Of a stretch of 64,000 nt of DNA, positions 22,896 through 35,109 are shown one piece after another. The first letter of the stretch is position 1, and each line of letters begins with the position of its first letter. A model generated the notes under the pieces. The model saw nothing but the letters and a program-made list of their open reading frames with translations. It made no database searches and was not told where the DNA came from. This DNA comes from Isoetes taiwanensis (Eukaryota; Streptophyta; Lycopodiopsida; Isoetales; Isoetaceae). A program made the translations under genes and the position numbers. Where the stretch lies: the NCBI GenBank assembly GCA_021234155.1, contig JAJEKV010000003.1, forward strand, positions 28,069,166 through 28,133,165. The letters run 5' to 3'.

Positions 22896-22987
22896 AAACT
22901 TTCTCGAGCAGGGAAGTTTCAAGAAGAAACTTGCTGGCGGCGCCGCCAGCAAGTTTCTTCTTGAAACTTCCCTGCTCGAGAAAGTTT
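22896..22987. repeat. perfect 92 bp palindrome
   Basis: 46 bp arms with no spacer, centred on GGCGGCGCCGCC at 22936-22947. It contains CTCGAG in each arm. One extra A just outside the left arm stops the symmetry. A perfect palindrome without loop is unstable in many cloning hosts, so the assembly here should be treated with some care. Confidence 0.9.
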
Positions 22988-22989
22988 CC

Positions 22990-23840
22990 CCTTCCAAAAA
23001 TCTAAAAGAAGGGAAACCGAGACAATGAAACCAACAGGTAGCAAATGGATTGCGAAATTGTAAATTGTGAAGATATACCATGTGGCTCTTTGGGCAACCC
23101 AAAATAAGAGCAGTTACGGTAAAGTGCCATAGCCCCAAGCCCTAGGGTGCATCCCCATTACGCCCAAAAATGGCCGTAACTGTAACACCTTGCAAGTTAC
23201 AGGTACGGGAATAGCATTCCCATTCTGATCTGAACTCGAGTTTGATTTTATAGATGGATTTGAAAGCTTCTGAATCAGAACTGGGTTTGTCCTGTTCCTC
23301 TTCCTGATTTCGTTTGTCCTCTTCCTAGATTTTGTCAGAACTGGCTAAATCCTCATCACAGTGCAATGGGAAGAATGGTGATCTCAGTTACTGGGACCGT
23401 GAAATTGCTGCATGAAATTGCCAGTGCTGGCCTAATAGGGATACACCCTAAGCTTACGGGTTCTGCTGAGGAGCTTACAAAATGTACCAATGTTGTCTAC
23501 TTGGCTTCTACTTTAGTAAATATTGGAAATTCCATAAAATTCTGGGTTAAGGATAGATACTACAAACAGTCAAATTCAAATTGGCCTGGAACTTTTTCCG
23601 TCCAGTACCGTATAGCAATGTCTCGTTGTTCAAGTGACAAAATTGTTCTTGTTCAGTGGACAGGCCTTATGTTGAAGTTTTGAAAAACAAGACAATCACA
23701 GGACCATCCTGGTCAAGGGCGCAACAGTATTCCTCACTTCAATATAGTACAAGATTGCCTCGGGTAGAGTATCTTCAGCATATATAAATTTACATCTGAG
23801 CTTACAGTTCTGTAGCTTCCATATTGCCTGACAAGGTAGT
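22990..23840. other. no gene recognised
   Basis: Contains a plus frame of 105 codons (23366-23683, with LLHEIASAGLIGIHPKL) with no family match, and two short inverted GTTAC-rich words near 23.12 and 23.18 kb. It may be downstream sequence of the receptor kinase. Confidence 0.25.
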
Positions 23841-23844
23841 TATA

Positions 23845-26800
23845 TCACCTTGGAAGTATGTAGTCCTGTAACAAAGAAACAAAACAGTGAGCTCGCCGTA
23901 TCGATATTGTAACATAATATGTATAAGCATTGTGACATAATATGTCTTAAGTTGGATGGAAGGGATATATCAACATTCCTTCTGAGTCATAACAGCCTAA
24001 AACAGGAATTTACATGGCTAATCAGAGACTTATTCACAGTGTCATAAAACTTTCGTGTCAATTTTATATAGCCACATGCATTTCAACACTGAGCCATTTC
24101 TTTGTTTCTGATTTCTTTTAGGCGGCTTTTGCTCACCTAAAATTGCAATGCAAGAGAAATGAGAGGAGATGAGCCAAACTTAGTTCCTTTTTTGTTTTTT
24201 ATTATCTTACCACAGCACCAGAAGTACTATGCAATCTTTTCAATTCTATAACATATCCTAATTACTGGTTTATTCATGTGCAGAATTGCTAGGAAAATAA
24301 AAAAGATGGACGGAAGAAACTTCACCTTATCTATCTTCAAGTCCCTAATTGGGGAATTATCTCCAGGAGATGTACACAAGCTCCTAATGTGATCAAGCTC
24401 CTCAACAACTTCAACCATTGATGGTCGCGCATCTTTGTCAAACGACAAACACCTAAAGGCGAGCTCGGCTACCCTCTTGACCATGCACCTTGTCATCTCA
24501 TTTCTATCAGCCTCAAGGAAAGGGTCAATGATGTCATCAAAAGTATTATTTGTTATTTTTGCAACAGCCAATGCTGCCAAGTTTACCTCCCTTTTATCCC
24601 TGGAAAAATCTACCACTTTCATGGCAGTGATAATCTCAACAAGAACTACTCCAAAACTATAAACATCACTCTTGTCTGATAGCTGGAAACTTTGATGATA
24701 GTCCGGATCTAAGTAACCAGGTGTTCCCTGAGGCGCAGTAGATATATGAGAAGCTTCAGTGAGTACCAGCTTAGATAAACCGAAGTCTGCAACTTTAGTA
24801 TTAAATTCGTAGTCCAAAAGGATGTTGGTAGACTTCACATCACGATGATAAATTGGTGGTATTTTCGTCGAATGCAGATAAGCCAGGCCTTGAGCTGCTT
24901 CTTTAGCAATGGTTACTCTTGTGTACCAGTCAAGCCCTATACCTCTTTCCCTCTGAAGATGCTCAGAAAGTGTGCCATTAGGGACATACTCATACACTAG
25001 AAGTGGATCTCGAACTTCAAGACAACAGCCTAGAAGCCGCACAAGGTTACTATGATCCACAGTTAATAGCACCATTACTTCGTTTATGACTTGATCAACA
25101 CCCTGAGCAGATCCATGATTAAGTCTTTTCACAGCAACGTCACGTCCATCTGGAAGCCTCCCAGCATACACAGTCCCATGTCCACCATGTCCCAGCACTT
25201 GTGCATGAGCAAAACATCTAGTTGCCTTTTCAAGTTCTTTATATGTGAAAATCATAGTTGAATTCTGTACACCATTTCCAGAAAGCATTTTCTCCAAGTG
25301 TTTCATGTCTTCAGCACTTCGCCTTTCATATCTGTGGAGCCTACGCCTTCGCAGAAGAGCAAAGGCAATAAAGAGTCCAGAGAGTACCGTGGCACCAGCC
25401 ACAATTCCTGGCATTATGTGCACCAATTAGTCAAATCAATGAAATATGAACCTAAATCACCTATAGGCAAAACATAACTGATAACTAAATTTTTAAAAGC
25501 TCGTGAATCAATTTAGCAACGTAGAGAATAAGGTGCAGACAATGGAAATTATTGCCTGGAGAAATAATTGAGAATGATTGCATTGTGACACAATTGAATA
25601 GCGGAGAAAATATGTTTTTATGCTATCATAAGACTTACTAACTGCAGTAAAGTGGCACGGAAAACCATTTTGTTCTATGATGGTGGGCTAAAAGCTATTA
25701 GATTTCACCTGGCTTGAGATAGATTGTGATATAAAATGCTCATTTGCATATAAGGCACAAGGCACGAGAGAACATACCACTGAATGTAACTAAGGATGTG
25801 TGTTTTCGCTTCCTGCAGCCTGATGTATGTGTTGCATTGCATTTCACTGTTTGCAGAAAGACAAAACGTTAGATCTGATTCTGAATATTTGTATGCACTA
25901 GGTTCATAGCATCATGTGAGAAGGGTCAATTTCACAGCAACTGCAGAATGTAGACTTGTTCGTTTACTAACATGTTAAGAGCTGAACTTCATTGCAAGTT
26001 GTTATGGGACACCTATTAAAGGGAGTCAATAATTATTTAAGGGAGCAACAGAATAAGCAAGAAGTCCTATGTTTGCACCACTAAGGTAAAATGCATAAAC
26101 ATGGAGGGTAAGTTTGTTCTAAGTTGATGTCATGGAATATCAAAAATGGGAAGAAACAAGGTACCTTGTGAGCATCCAACTAGATAAGGATCACCATCAT
26201 ATCCTTCCTTACACTTGCAAACATGACCAGACAAAATATGTGGATCGTCGCAGCAATCACTATTTGCTTTGCAACTAGAACGTGAACAATTGCCAGGAAG
26301 AGACCACATAAGCTCCAATCCATATTGAGCTTCAACAGTTATAACAGAGTCAGAATTCGTCTCGGTGGACAAGGAAGTAACCCAGCTGGTAAAAACGCTA
26401 CAATTAGTCACAGAAAGGTCCATGCTGCGGAGAACGCTAGTTGCTGCATAGTGCATATCATAGCAACATCCTATAGATCCACAGCTGCCATGTTTCAGGT
26501 TTCTAGTGAAGTTGGCCATGGTTCCACCAAAGTCACAATTGTTAGGGCAAGAGGTAGAGTTGCTTTTGCATTGATAGAATATGAGGAAGTTCTTAAAAGA
26601 CAAAGCGTATCGGCTGTCGATGCGGCTGAAGTCGAAGGATTTCGCATTTGATGTGTTGCAGCTGATAAAAGGATCAATGATCACACTGTTGGATGTGAAG
26701 CTGATAACCTTGTATGTGCCAGAATTATTTAGTTTGAGTGACAGAGTAGAATTGAGGCATTGAAGATCATGGCTATAGTTGCTGTTGCTACAGCTAGTAA

Positions 26801-26951
26801 ATGGATAAGGGATTTTTAGAGAGCCACATGTATGATCACTACAGTTGTTTGATTGGCAGGGTTGCAAGATGCCTGCCAGAATTAATAGCCAAAGGGAAGC
26901 ACATCTGCAGAAAAAACTAGGGCTCATTCTGCTATGATCAAAAATAGTCAT
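23845..26951 (-). CDS. wall-associated-kinase-like receptor kinase
   Basis: Four exons on the minus strand: 26951-26165, 25846-25778, 25407-24326 and 23865-23845, all with GT/AG borders and agreeing phases, giving 652 residues. Exon 1 holds a signal peptide (hydrophobic WLLILAGILQ) and a GUB_WAK-type galacturonan-binding module (CSDHTCGSLKIPYPF, many Cys), ending in an EGF-like SDCCDDPHILSGHVCKCKEGY segment. Residues about 286-304 are the membrane helix, followed by RRRR. The kinase has a GHGGHGTVYAG loop, VAVKR (Lys about 379), HRDVKSTN (about 473) and DFG (about 493), so it should be active. Closest family by memory is WAKL14/20, cell-wall sensing. Start Met1 or Met9 are both possible, and Met9 gives the more usual signal peptide. 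The last exon (DYILPR) is short and less certain. Confidence 0.85.
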
Positions 26952-26959
26952 TCAATGGT

Positions 26960-28560
26960 TTGGAGTCTGTTCAATCCGGCAGAGGTAGGGATTCCAACAA
27001 AAGCATGCATGGTCTAGACGAATTCAACAGAAAAAATGGGGCTTGAATTTCCGCAGCCCAAAGCGTGAAAATCGTGCCTGTATCAGAGTCGGAAAATGGC
27101 CTGGTCTAATTGCCCACTATTGATCGCCGCCATAATTTTGCAAGTCCTGCGTCAGAAATGCGCTCTGGGTCCTACAGAAAAATGATTTTCGTGGGCCACT
27201 GAGGGCTTATTCGTACCTGGATTAAGATCGAAGCACCAAGTCTGCTCTCTTATTTCTTCGTTGTAAGCCCTTTGAATGGTTTTAATCATCCCAAAATTTG
27301 ATTCACAGAATCCGCCACAGCCAGAAACTGGCCTGGTCTAGTCTACAAAAAAAAGCAATAAGTGCAGGGCTTGCCTGAGACCGGTAGATCCATGTTCGGT
27401 AACCATAAATATTTTGTGGGTTGGATTCAAATCTGTACTTGTCGATCTGACAGGGCTTTTCACGCAGATTTCTCAAATGCCCACGAGTTTTTCAGCCCAT
27501 CATCCTCTGTTATCGAGCCGGTCCCTTTTGCAGAGATTGAATCCGCCCAAAATGTATCAGTCTGCCGGAGTGCAAATAGAAAGTCTTCGCAACAGAATTG
27601 GACAAAATTGGCCTATATTCCTATATTTTTAATACGCGGATTAGCAGCTCATTCCCAAGTTGCCAGTTTGATTCTTCCAATTGAGTTTGCTCGAATATGC
27701 ACGACACTCAACCGTTTTCTTCAAGGAAACCTCGCCGAAGATGATTTCGGTCTGTCCAAGAAGCTCAACAATAGCTACAGTTTGTATGGTGGTAGCCCAC
27801 TTCTGAAGAATTTCTTTCTGGGCCCTTCCCTTCCCTGTATCCATGGCCAAGAAGAATATGTTAAGCCCGGAATTAAGGCAAATCGGATCCCTTTGTCAAC
27901 ATAAATTAGGTTGTTTTATCTGCTGCGGTAACAGTGGTCAATTTTTTCAAGCTGATTTTGGGACTTTTTATATATATTGTTATTTTGAAGAAGCATCTGC
28001 TAGGAAATAAGGAAACCGTAGAATTAGAGGCTTTTGTGGGTTGTTAATCCAAACCAAGATCTGATCAAAGACGGATTAATGAAATTATAAAATCCCATTG
28101 TTGACGAGATGAAGCTCCAGAGTAATTTCTTGGTGCCCAAGCATTGAATACAACGTGACAGGCATTTACTTAGGTCAATTCCCTCATTAAATCCCAAAAT
28201 TTCGGGGCCCAATTCCGGATTGGCAGAGCCGCACCGCTCTGCATCGAATTTAAAACAGACTAATGCATCGCCAATACCCAGAAATGCGGATTCAATTCCA
28301 CTTTCTGCTACAGATCCCCTGTTTTTTTTAATGGGCAAAAAAGCATTAATAAAATCAACGTGGGCGAGAAGAATATGACGAAAATATGCCTTTCCAGCAT
28401 GGCCGTGACGATCTGAAGCCATAGCTGAGCTCGATTTTCCACGGTTTTCAGCAATTTGCCCGTGATGGGCTCCGCGATTCGTGAATTACGTCGGGTTTTG
28501 AAGCATATTTGACTACGAAATTTACTTTTTTTGGAAATCAATTTGGTTTCTTCTTTGAGA
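26960..28560. other. region upstream of WAK-like gene; orphan frames only
   Basis: A 180-codon plus frame at 27362-27904 and a 132-codon minus frame at 28024-28422 are open but lack any recognisable motif and have no flanking splice or promoter logic. They are probably chance frames in moderately GC-rich DNA. Promoter elements of the kinase may be here, but no clear TATA box was found near 26951. Confidence 0.3.
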
Positions 28561-28606
28561 ATTTTATTCTTTTAAACTAAGGCCAACGGATATATTTTAT
28601 GTATTA

Positions 28607-28803
28607 GGTAATCTTTGGATGGGGGCCTTTACGCCCCATAAAAATTTGAGGCGGCCCCGCCAGACGAGGTGGCGCACGAGCGGCGGCCTTTACGCCCCTC
28701 AAAAATTCTCGGCGGCGCGAGGCCGCCGCTCGTGCGCCACCTCGTCTGGCGGGGCCGCCTCAAATTTTTATGGGGCGTAAAGGCCCCCCATCCAAAGATT
28801 ACC
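28607..28803. mobile_element. near-perfect foldback, 197 bp
   Basis: Left arm 28607-28688 and right arm 28721-28803 are complementary over 82-83 bp with one single-base length difference. The spacer is 32 bp. Arms are GC-rich (GGCGGCCCCGCCAGACGAGG). The unit sits in AT-rich DNA. A short inverted echo of its right flank (AAATTTGAACCAAACG) recurs at about 29686-29712, suggesting a larger foldback about 1.1 kb long. Non-coding. Confidence 0.85.
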
Positions 28804-28829
28804 AAACGTAATGGACGTTTGGTTCAAAT

Positions 28830-29380
28830 TTCCACCACTGCAATGATGCCACGTGTACATTAGGTATGTTTCGACATTTTGGCCTCTGAAAACTCTGCTA
28901 TGAAGAATGAAGAGAGATTTTCTGCAAAAGGATACAGATTCTGCTATGATGAAGCTTGATTCTAAAAAGGGGGTAAGCTTAATGTATTGGAAGAAGAGCA
29001 GCTGCATGTGCATACAAATACCACCCAAATAAGAAATCATTGTGTTTGCTTTATTGCATTCGATATCTGCTCTATGAAAACCAGTGACAGACCTATAGTA
29101 TTTCATGGATGGAGGAGTAGAACAAGTCGCTCTTTATTTCTCTTTATAGCAGACGAAAACACAGACACTGTTTAAAATACAATAGAGATCATTGCTGCCG
29201 GCTTTTTCAAGGATCAGGACCATAAATCTAGACTCTTCTCAGCCGGGAAATGAGAACAAACCTGGATTTTCTCCTATTTCTTGCATGTAATACTTGCAAC
29301 ATCGGTAGCAAAACAGTCCACATTCTCGCTGCATAATGTTTTTTCTTGAATCTAGGGCACTTCAATGCCATCGCTTTTGT
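28830..29380. other. no gene seen
   Basis: No coherent frame or repeat. Possibly the interior of the larger foldback suggested by the inverted words at 28806-28832 and 29686-29712. Confidence 0.25.
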
Positions 29381-29384
29381 TGAT

Positions 29385-29600
29385 TCGAAACAGAGGAATG
29401 GATTCGTCACATTGGTTTGAAAAAGCGGAATGGATTCGTCGCTTTGCTTGAGAAGGGTTGATTCGAAACAGAGGAATAGAGAAACAGCGGAATAAAGAAA
29501 CAGAGGAATAGAGAAACAGCGGAATGGATTCGTCGCTTTGGTTGAGATTTGTCGCCTTGGTTGAAACAGAGGAATATGAAGAACAGGGAAACAGAGAAAT
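29385..29600 (+). repeat. minisatellite of GAAACAGAGGAATAG words
   Basis: Irregular tandem array of GAAACAGAGGAAT, GAAACAGCGGAAT and GGATTCGTCGCTTTG units. It yields Ser/Phe/Leu-rich minus frames which are shadows. Confidence 0.7.
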
Positions 29601-29719
29601 AGAAAAATAGGGAAAAAGAAACAGGGGAAAGGGGCCAGTGGCGGCGCCGCTACGCAAAAGTCGGAGTGTGATTCCGCGTGATATGCTATAATTTGAACCA
29701 AACGTTCATTACGAAAGGA

Positions 29720-30900
29720 TATAGAGAACAATGTGAGCATTTTCTTTTTTCCACGTATGGCTCATCCTTCCTTTTTTTTTTGCTTTCCACGTCGTGGGCA
29801 TCATTTGACTTTAAAATCAGGCCGTCCCCATGCAGCTTCAATTGCAGCTTCAATTCAGGGTTCGAAAAATATTTGAGCTACAACCAAAAATTTTGCCAGT
29901 ATATGTGTATACCAGATTTTCTTTATGGTGAAGCTCAAAAATATTGGATTTTACTTATAAACTCTATTTTTGCTACCAGTTTTTTGAACCTTTTTGAACC
30001 GGAAAATAAGAACTTCAACTGGCAATCCTCAGGGGAGGACCCTTCTAGCCTCCCAAACTAGGTTGTTGCCTGTAATCTCTCTTCCTCAAATCTACAGCAA
30101 GATGTCCAGGACACTGCTCCAAGCAAAACTGTTCATATAATGCACCAACAAACAATTCAAAGAGAAGAAGACCACTGCCTTAGCACACATGTAAAGTAGA
30201 GTAAGATGCGGAGGCAATTCGATGGTGCCAGTGACAACTACCCTAGTCTGGAAGGAGCACAATGAAACAACGCACAAAACACAGCTTGACTTGGGCACAT
30301 GTGATCTGGGCAGGTTAGGTCCAAGAATCCCCCATAGAAACACACCCTAAATATAAGGTTGCAACTTGTCTTTTAGTCAATTGGCAAGTTCATGATTCCC
30401 TCCAAAACTACCAAGAAAAATTACTAGTTTTAGCATGATAAACTATGTTGTGGCTTTTCAAGCCTGCCCAGGGGTTTCCTATTATTTCGTGGGACGTTTT
30501 CGAACAAAGATCTCTTATATAGATATGACAATAGATTGTAGGGTCACTGACATGTCCTCTAGAGTTTGCGCTGCAATAAGAGAAGCAAGTTGTTATGCAT
30601 AATGGCATGTCTTCTAGTCATACGGACATATATAAAAATAAGCCAAGGGACTCTTTGTGTCAAGGTATTTACCCCTCTAGAACTTCAAATATCACTAAAT
30701 AAACTCTAGTTTTCCATATGAAAAGCCACCCATGTGCAATATATATTGTTCTTACCATAGCTTTTTGGAGAATAGAATAGAGAAGGTGGCTACAGTTATT
30801 TCCATCCTCAATGCAAAGCAAGTGTGTTTAACCTTAGCAATTTGCTACAACTGGAGTAGCAATTTAGTTAGGAATTTGCCTCGCAATTTTGGTTCAACAA
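29720..30900. other. no gene recognised
   Basis: Short frames only (for example 29678-30061 plus). No motif, hairpin or within-window repeat found. Confidence 0.25.
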
Positions 30901-30924
30901 TTTGCTCAATTTTGCTCAGGATGG

Positions 30925-31232
30925 TTGTTGTGGTCCATCTGGAAGCACAGAAGATTGTGTGTTTTTAAGGGCTTGGATATTCCCGATGCTACTGTCCTCC
31001 AAGAAGCTCCAGATAGAATTGCTAAGGCCTACCATTGTTCTTCTCTTGCTCCTGTCAGGTGACATTTGATCTTTGAGATTTATTTGGGGTTGTTGTCTTA
31101 TGCATAGGCTGGTGGTTGTACTCAGTGGATCATGATTATCCTCTGATATTTTCATCCCGTCTGTGCAGTTGTATATGTTTTTTGGCTTGGACTTTTAATA
31201 AAGTTTGATGTCCTTGAAATAAAAAAGGCCCC
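30925..31232 (+). mobile_element. 5'-truncated LINE, 3' end only
   Basis: Plus-strand copy of the last 300 bp of the same LINE family as at 44.4-45.7 kb. The coding part reads LLWSIWKHRRLCVFKG, then shared 3' UTR words (TACCATTGTTCTTCTCTTG, GGTGGTTGT) and the terminus AATAAAGTTTGATGTCCTTG followed by a short A-rich tail. It is a dead-on-arrival insertion. Confidence 0.75.
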
Positions 31233-31239
31233 ATCGATT

Positions 31240-32385
31240 TGCTTCACAATTCTTAGGGTATTTGGTGGTATTTGGTAAATTTTGAAGCATCTGAAATTTG
31301 AAAAAAAAAAATCTTACATTCGGGGTCCCAAGGGTATTCAAAAAATTAACTAGAAACTTAAGGGCATTTGGGAATTAACATCAATGCTAAGGGCATTTGA
31401 ACATTCTCAAAAAATACAAAATACATAGTATGTTGACCAAGGGCATCTTATGAAATTATAAAAACTCAGAAGTATATCGTGAAATTTGTCAAACGTTAAT
31501 TTTTTCATAAAAACCAAGCGGGTCTTAGTTTTAGGCCAACGAATTTCGTGCAAATTGTTAATTAAAAAACAAAAAAAGGTTTGATGTTGGAGTCTTCTCC
31601 TCCTATGGACATTCGAATAATGAGTAAGAGCTCCAAGACTATGGTTTTTAGGGCTTGATTTTAGCAAGGATAGAAGGGTTTAATCTAGGTTCTTTATTTA
31701 AAAAAGTTGTGCTCTACTGGTCTACAAGAAGTCTTGAAATATGTCTATCTTTTGCTTCCCTTTCTGATATCTGATCTTTTCGACAAAAAGCAATATCATC
31801 CTTGCCAAAATGGGGCCGTTAAGAAATGTCACGCACGTGATGTTTTGTTGAAATAAGTTGAAATATGATATGTCAAGAAAGATATTATACTCTTTCAAAT
31901 TATTCAAGTGCCTATCAGAACATTTTTACACCCAACCCTTATCATTTCCAACAAAATAGAAATAGGGCTGCATTTTTTTACCTCGCATGCATTTTGGTGG
32001 TGACACGTGGCAACCCCAATACCACGAAATGGAAATAGGGTGTCCCATTCCACACTACCGGTTGGGCAGGTCAATTTTTAGGGTTCTAAGTTTTCTTTAG
32101 GGTTAACTGCCACAGAGGAGCTTCGAATCTTCACAGGAGCAGACACAGAGGTGCTTTAGATCTTCACAGGTCTTCACAGGCCAGATATTCACAGGCTGGA
32201 TCTTCATATGGCTTCGAACAAGATCTCACAGGTTTCCGAGAAAAAATAGCAAAAACAGGTCTCAGAACTTCGGATCTTCAATAAAAATAGGTCTTAGAGC
32301 TTCGGATCTTTGCAAGAAGAAGTCTGCAAGTAGTTTTCTTTACCAAATCTGCTGTAAAAATCAAACCACTCCACTATTTCTATTT
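31240..32385. other. no gene seen; short repeat words
   Basis: AT-rich. Near 32.11-32.29 kb the word CTTCACAGG and relatives repeat several times in irregular tandem. No open coding frame of interest. Confidence 0.3.
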
Positions 32386-32388
32386 TGT

Positions 32389-32482
32389 AGGGGAATGGCA
32401 GTTTGTCTGCGCGCTCCCCACTATCGCCCATTGCGAGGCCCCTGTTGTGGTGTCGGAATGGTAGACAAACTGCCATTCCCCT
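32389..32482. repeat. hairpin with perfect 20 bp arms
   Basis: AGGGGAATGGCAGTTTGTCT at 32389-32408 and its exact complement at 32463-32482, loop 54 nt. Size and arm length are compatible with a miRNA-like precursor or a tiny foldback. No promoter assigned. Confidence 0.7.
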
Positions 32483-32489
32483 ATACAAT

Positions 32490-33590
32490 TTAATCTATGT
32501 ATTATTCGTGTGGAAGAGGAATTTTGATGCTCATTACAGACCCAATTACCATGATCAATCAACCAAACAAACTTTAAAGAAATCTATTGATGGCAAATGT
32601 TAAGTAATATTCTGCCAGACGATCAAATCTTCATTACGAAGCTTTAAGTTTGATGAAGAATGCTTGCAAAAACGTTGTTTCAACCTAATATGTAAAGTAA
32701 TGCCAAGACATGCCAACGTCAAAGCTCTATTCTAGCTATTGTTCACTCCTTATTGTTTTTTAAGGTTCGTTGGATTTCAGCATATTCCTAGAAATATACC
32801 AGATCTAGGGTCCATAAATATACACGTCATACTCCCGTATACTTGAATGCCCCCTGCGTATATATAAAATAGCAAATACAGGGCCATGCAGAAGAGCCCA
32901 TCCACCTCTGCAGCTCTCTGGAGCCTCTCCGGAAAAATCCTTCAGATATCAAAGAGCCGCAACCAGACTTCATGATTCTGGAACTACAGATCAAGGGCGG
33001 ATCAAACCCAGAGCATAGCTGCAAGCAACGAAAAATCCAAGGCCATCTGTTCTTCCAAAAATCCCAACTCCATTCTTCTGCTTTTTTCGCTCCCTGACCC
33101 CCGCCCTAATTCATCCTGCAATTCCGGCCTGGTAGGATCTGGCCGCTGGACCTGGTAGGATCCTGCAATTTTGACCTTGTAGGATCTGTTCCGCCTTCCT
33201 TCCAGCAAAGGAGTACCACTGCTCTGGCCCCCATGCTCAGCAACATATGGCGATCCACTCCATTCTAAAACCATGGCTTTTATTAAACAAAAATAAAATG
33301 CATCCCCCTTTTTTGCCATAGTAAAGACATAATTTGAGAACCTTATAGCTAATAATGACAAAAGGATTCGTCATCCAAAGTAATTATCTCTTCCATAGGC
33401 CAGTTGGTCTCCGTGGACGAAAAAATCATATTCTATTCTATTCTATTCCATAATAAAAAACGATAGCCTTTTTAAAAAAAAGAAAATAGTCGTCAAGGAT
33501 TTTCATTGTTTTCTATGGAATAAATAAGCATCTCGTGTGAATGTAGCCATCTAAACAGGTCTAAGTGCATGCATACAAAAAATGCTTGGT
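32490..33590. other. no gene seen
   Basis: Contains an ATTCT run at 33430-33450 and nothing coding that I recognise. Confidence 0.25.
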
Positions 33591-33594
33591 CTTG

Positions 33595-33788
33595 TGAACA
33601 AACATTAAGCGTACATTACACACACGCTATGATCCTATGCATGACAATGATCTTGTTTATTGTCGATTCAGAAAAAATGCCCAGTCTATTGTCTCTTCAA
33701 GAAAAGGAAAATAAAAGCCCAGTCTATTGAACAAACATCAAGTGTACACGACACACACACACTATTATCCTATGCATGACAATGATTT
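33595..33788 (+). repeat. diverged direct duplication, period about 133 bp
   Basis: Segments 33595-33653 and 33728-33788 share GAACAAACAT, ACACACAC and CCTATGCATGACAATGAT in order. A GCCCAGTCTATTG word also recurs. Confidence 0.6.
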
Positions 33789-34320
33789 TAGAGAATTGTT
33801 AATTACGTTTTAGACTACATATGCCCCTTCTTGTTTGTCAAGAGTGTCTTTCCTATTTGTTTAATGCCTTCTTTATGCAGAACTCATATATTTATTCATG
33901 ACTTGTATGTCTTCATGCGAGCCTAAGCTTTATATTGAATTTACAACAATATAATTTACTTTTAGGCTCGACTATATGCAGATGTTGATGGTTTAAAGAG
34001 GTTTGAAAAATATTCTTGTGTCCTAACTGCCAAACAACGTAAAGATGTAGCAACTAAGACAAGCAAGAGACATACAAATGGGATGACATTGTAAAAAGTG
34101 TGAACAATACTGCAATTTCAAAGACGCTTATATAAAATAAATGGTTGCATACGTAGGCATTTTCAAAGTAACAAATGTAATGACTTCCGGTAGTTTTATA
34201 TTGTCTAGTTGTTATTGACTAGTAGCTATTATTATCAAGAGCATGGATCATACCTTTAAACTTAACGACAAAATGTATGAACAAGTCATAGTAGTTTTAT
34301 GTAATTTAGTTGCTAAGCAT

Positions 34321-34375
34321 CTCCCCCCTCCCCCCCTCCCTCCCTCCCTCCCTCCCTCCCTCTCTCTCTCTCCCC
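34321..34375 (+). repeat. (CCCT)n/(CT)n microsatellite
   Basis: Pure pyrimidine tract. A second such tract lies at 34557-34611. The 180 bp between them is moderately GC-rich and could be a SINE body, but I see no convincing A and B boxes. Confidence 0.9.
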
Positions 34376-34556
34376 TTAGCAATGTGGTCTCGAAGTTCGA
34401 GGGCCCAGACCCAATCCTTTTCGATCTTGTTGGGGTCAAATCCCAACAGACGCAATGTAAGGTGGTTGGGGGCAGGGCCCAACCAAGCAATGTAGTGTGG
34501 TGTGTGGTCACATGTCCAGTTGGATGCTGCCTAGTGGCGTGACGTTAAAATTACTA

Positions 34557-34611
34557 TCTATCTCTCTCTCTCCCTCTCCCTCTCCCTCTCCCTCTCCCTC
34601 TCTCTCTCTCT
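34557..34611 (+). repeat. (CT)n/(CCCTCT)n microsatellite
   Basis: Pyrimidine tract that ends immediately before the block shared with 43229-43282. Confidence 0.9.
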
Positions 34612-34612
34612 A

Positions 34613-34686
34613 ACCATTATTCATTTATTTTGGGATTATGTCTATTCCAAAATCGCGCCACATAAGCATTATTTTCAGTGCATTTA
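34613..34686 (+). pseudogene. degenerate copy of the 43.2 kb plus-strand frame
   Basis: 34613-34666 aligns with 43229-43282, including 29 identical bases in a row. In the frame used at 43.2 kb it reads WDYVYSKIAP then K, and closes with TAG at 34684-34686 after about 24 codons. Downstream, at 35078-35098, is a GCGCGA-class palindrome, as at the 43 kb locus. This is a second, truncated copy of the same unit. Confidence 0.55.
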
Positions 34687-35077
34687 GGGTTTTTATATTC
34701 CTTTTTTTGCATTTAAAAAACTGTAGTGTATGTTGTATAATTTGTTATCTTTTCACATTTGCGTTAAATAAGGCAAGGGAAAGACCTATTTGCTTGAACT
34801 TAACATCAACAAAATATAGCATTACAACAACAAATATACTTGAAATAACAATTTATATATTGACATTACAAAGAAAATAATCACTTATTTAATGAAATCA
34901 AGCAAATATTAGAATATATAATACATAAAATCACTCCATTATATAAATATATTCACATCTTTTTATCAATTCCTTGTAGTATTTTAGCCAAATAAAGCTG
35001 CAATATCTGTACAATTAATAAAGGTGATGTACTAAAAAACACTGTAGAAGATAAAATTGTGACAAGACGTCAAGGTT

Positions 35078-35098
35078 AAATCGCGCTTGGCGCGATTT
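35078..35098. repeat. GCGCGA-class palindrome
   Basis: Arms AAATCGCGC and GCGCGATTT around TTG. This is the only copy outside the 43-50 kb cluster. Confidence 0.85.
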
Positions 35099-35109
35099 TA
35101 GAAGCTATA

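Noticed and set aside
27362-27904. 180-codon plus frame as a gene
   Set aside because: No recognisable domain, no splice or promoter context, and the composition is not convincing. Kept only as an orphan-frame note.
34376-34556. tRNA-derived SINE between two pyrimidine tracts
   Set aside because: A GTTCGAGGG word resembles a B box, but the A box is not convincing and no TSD was found.
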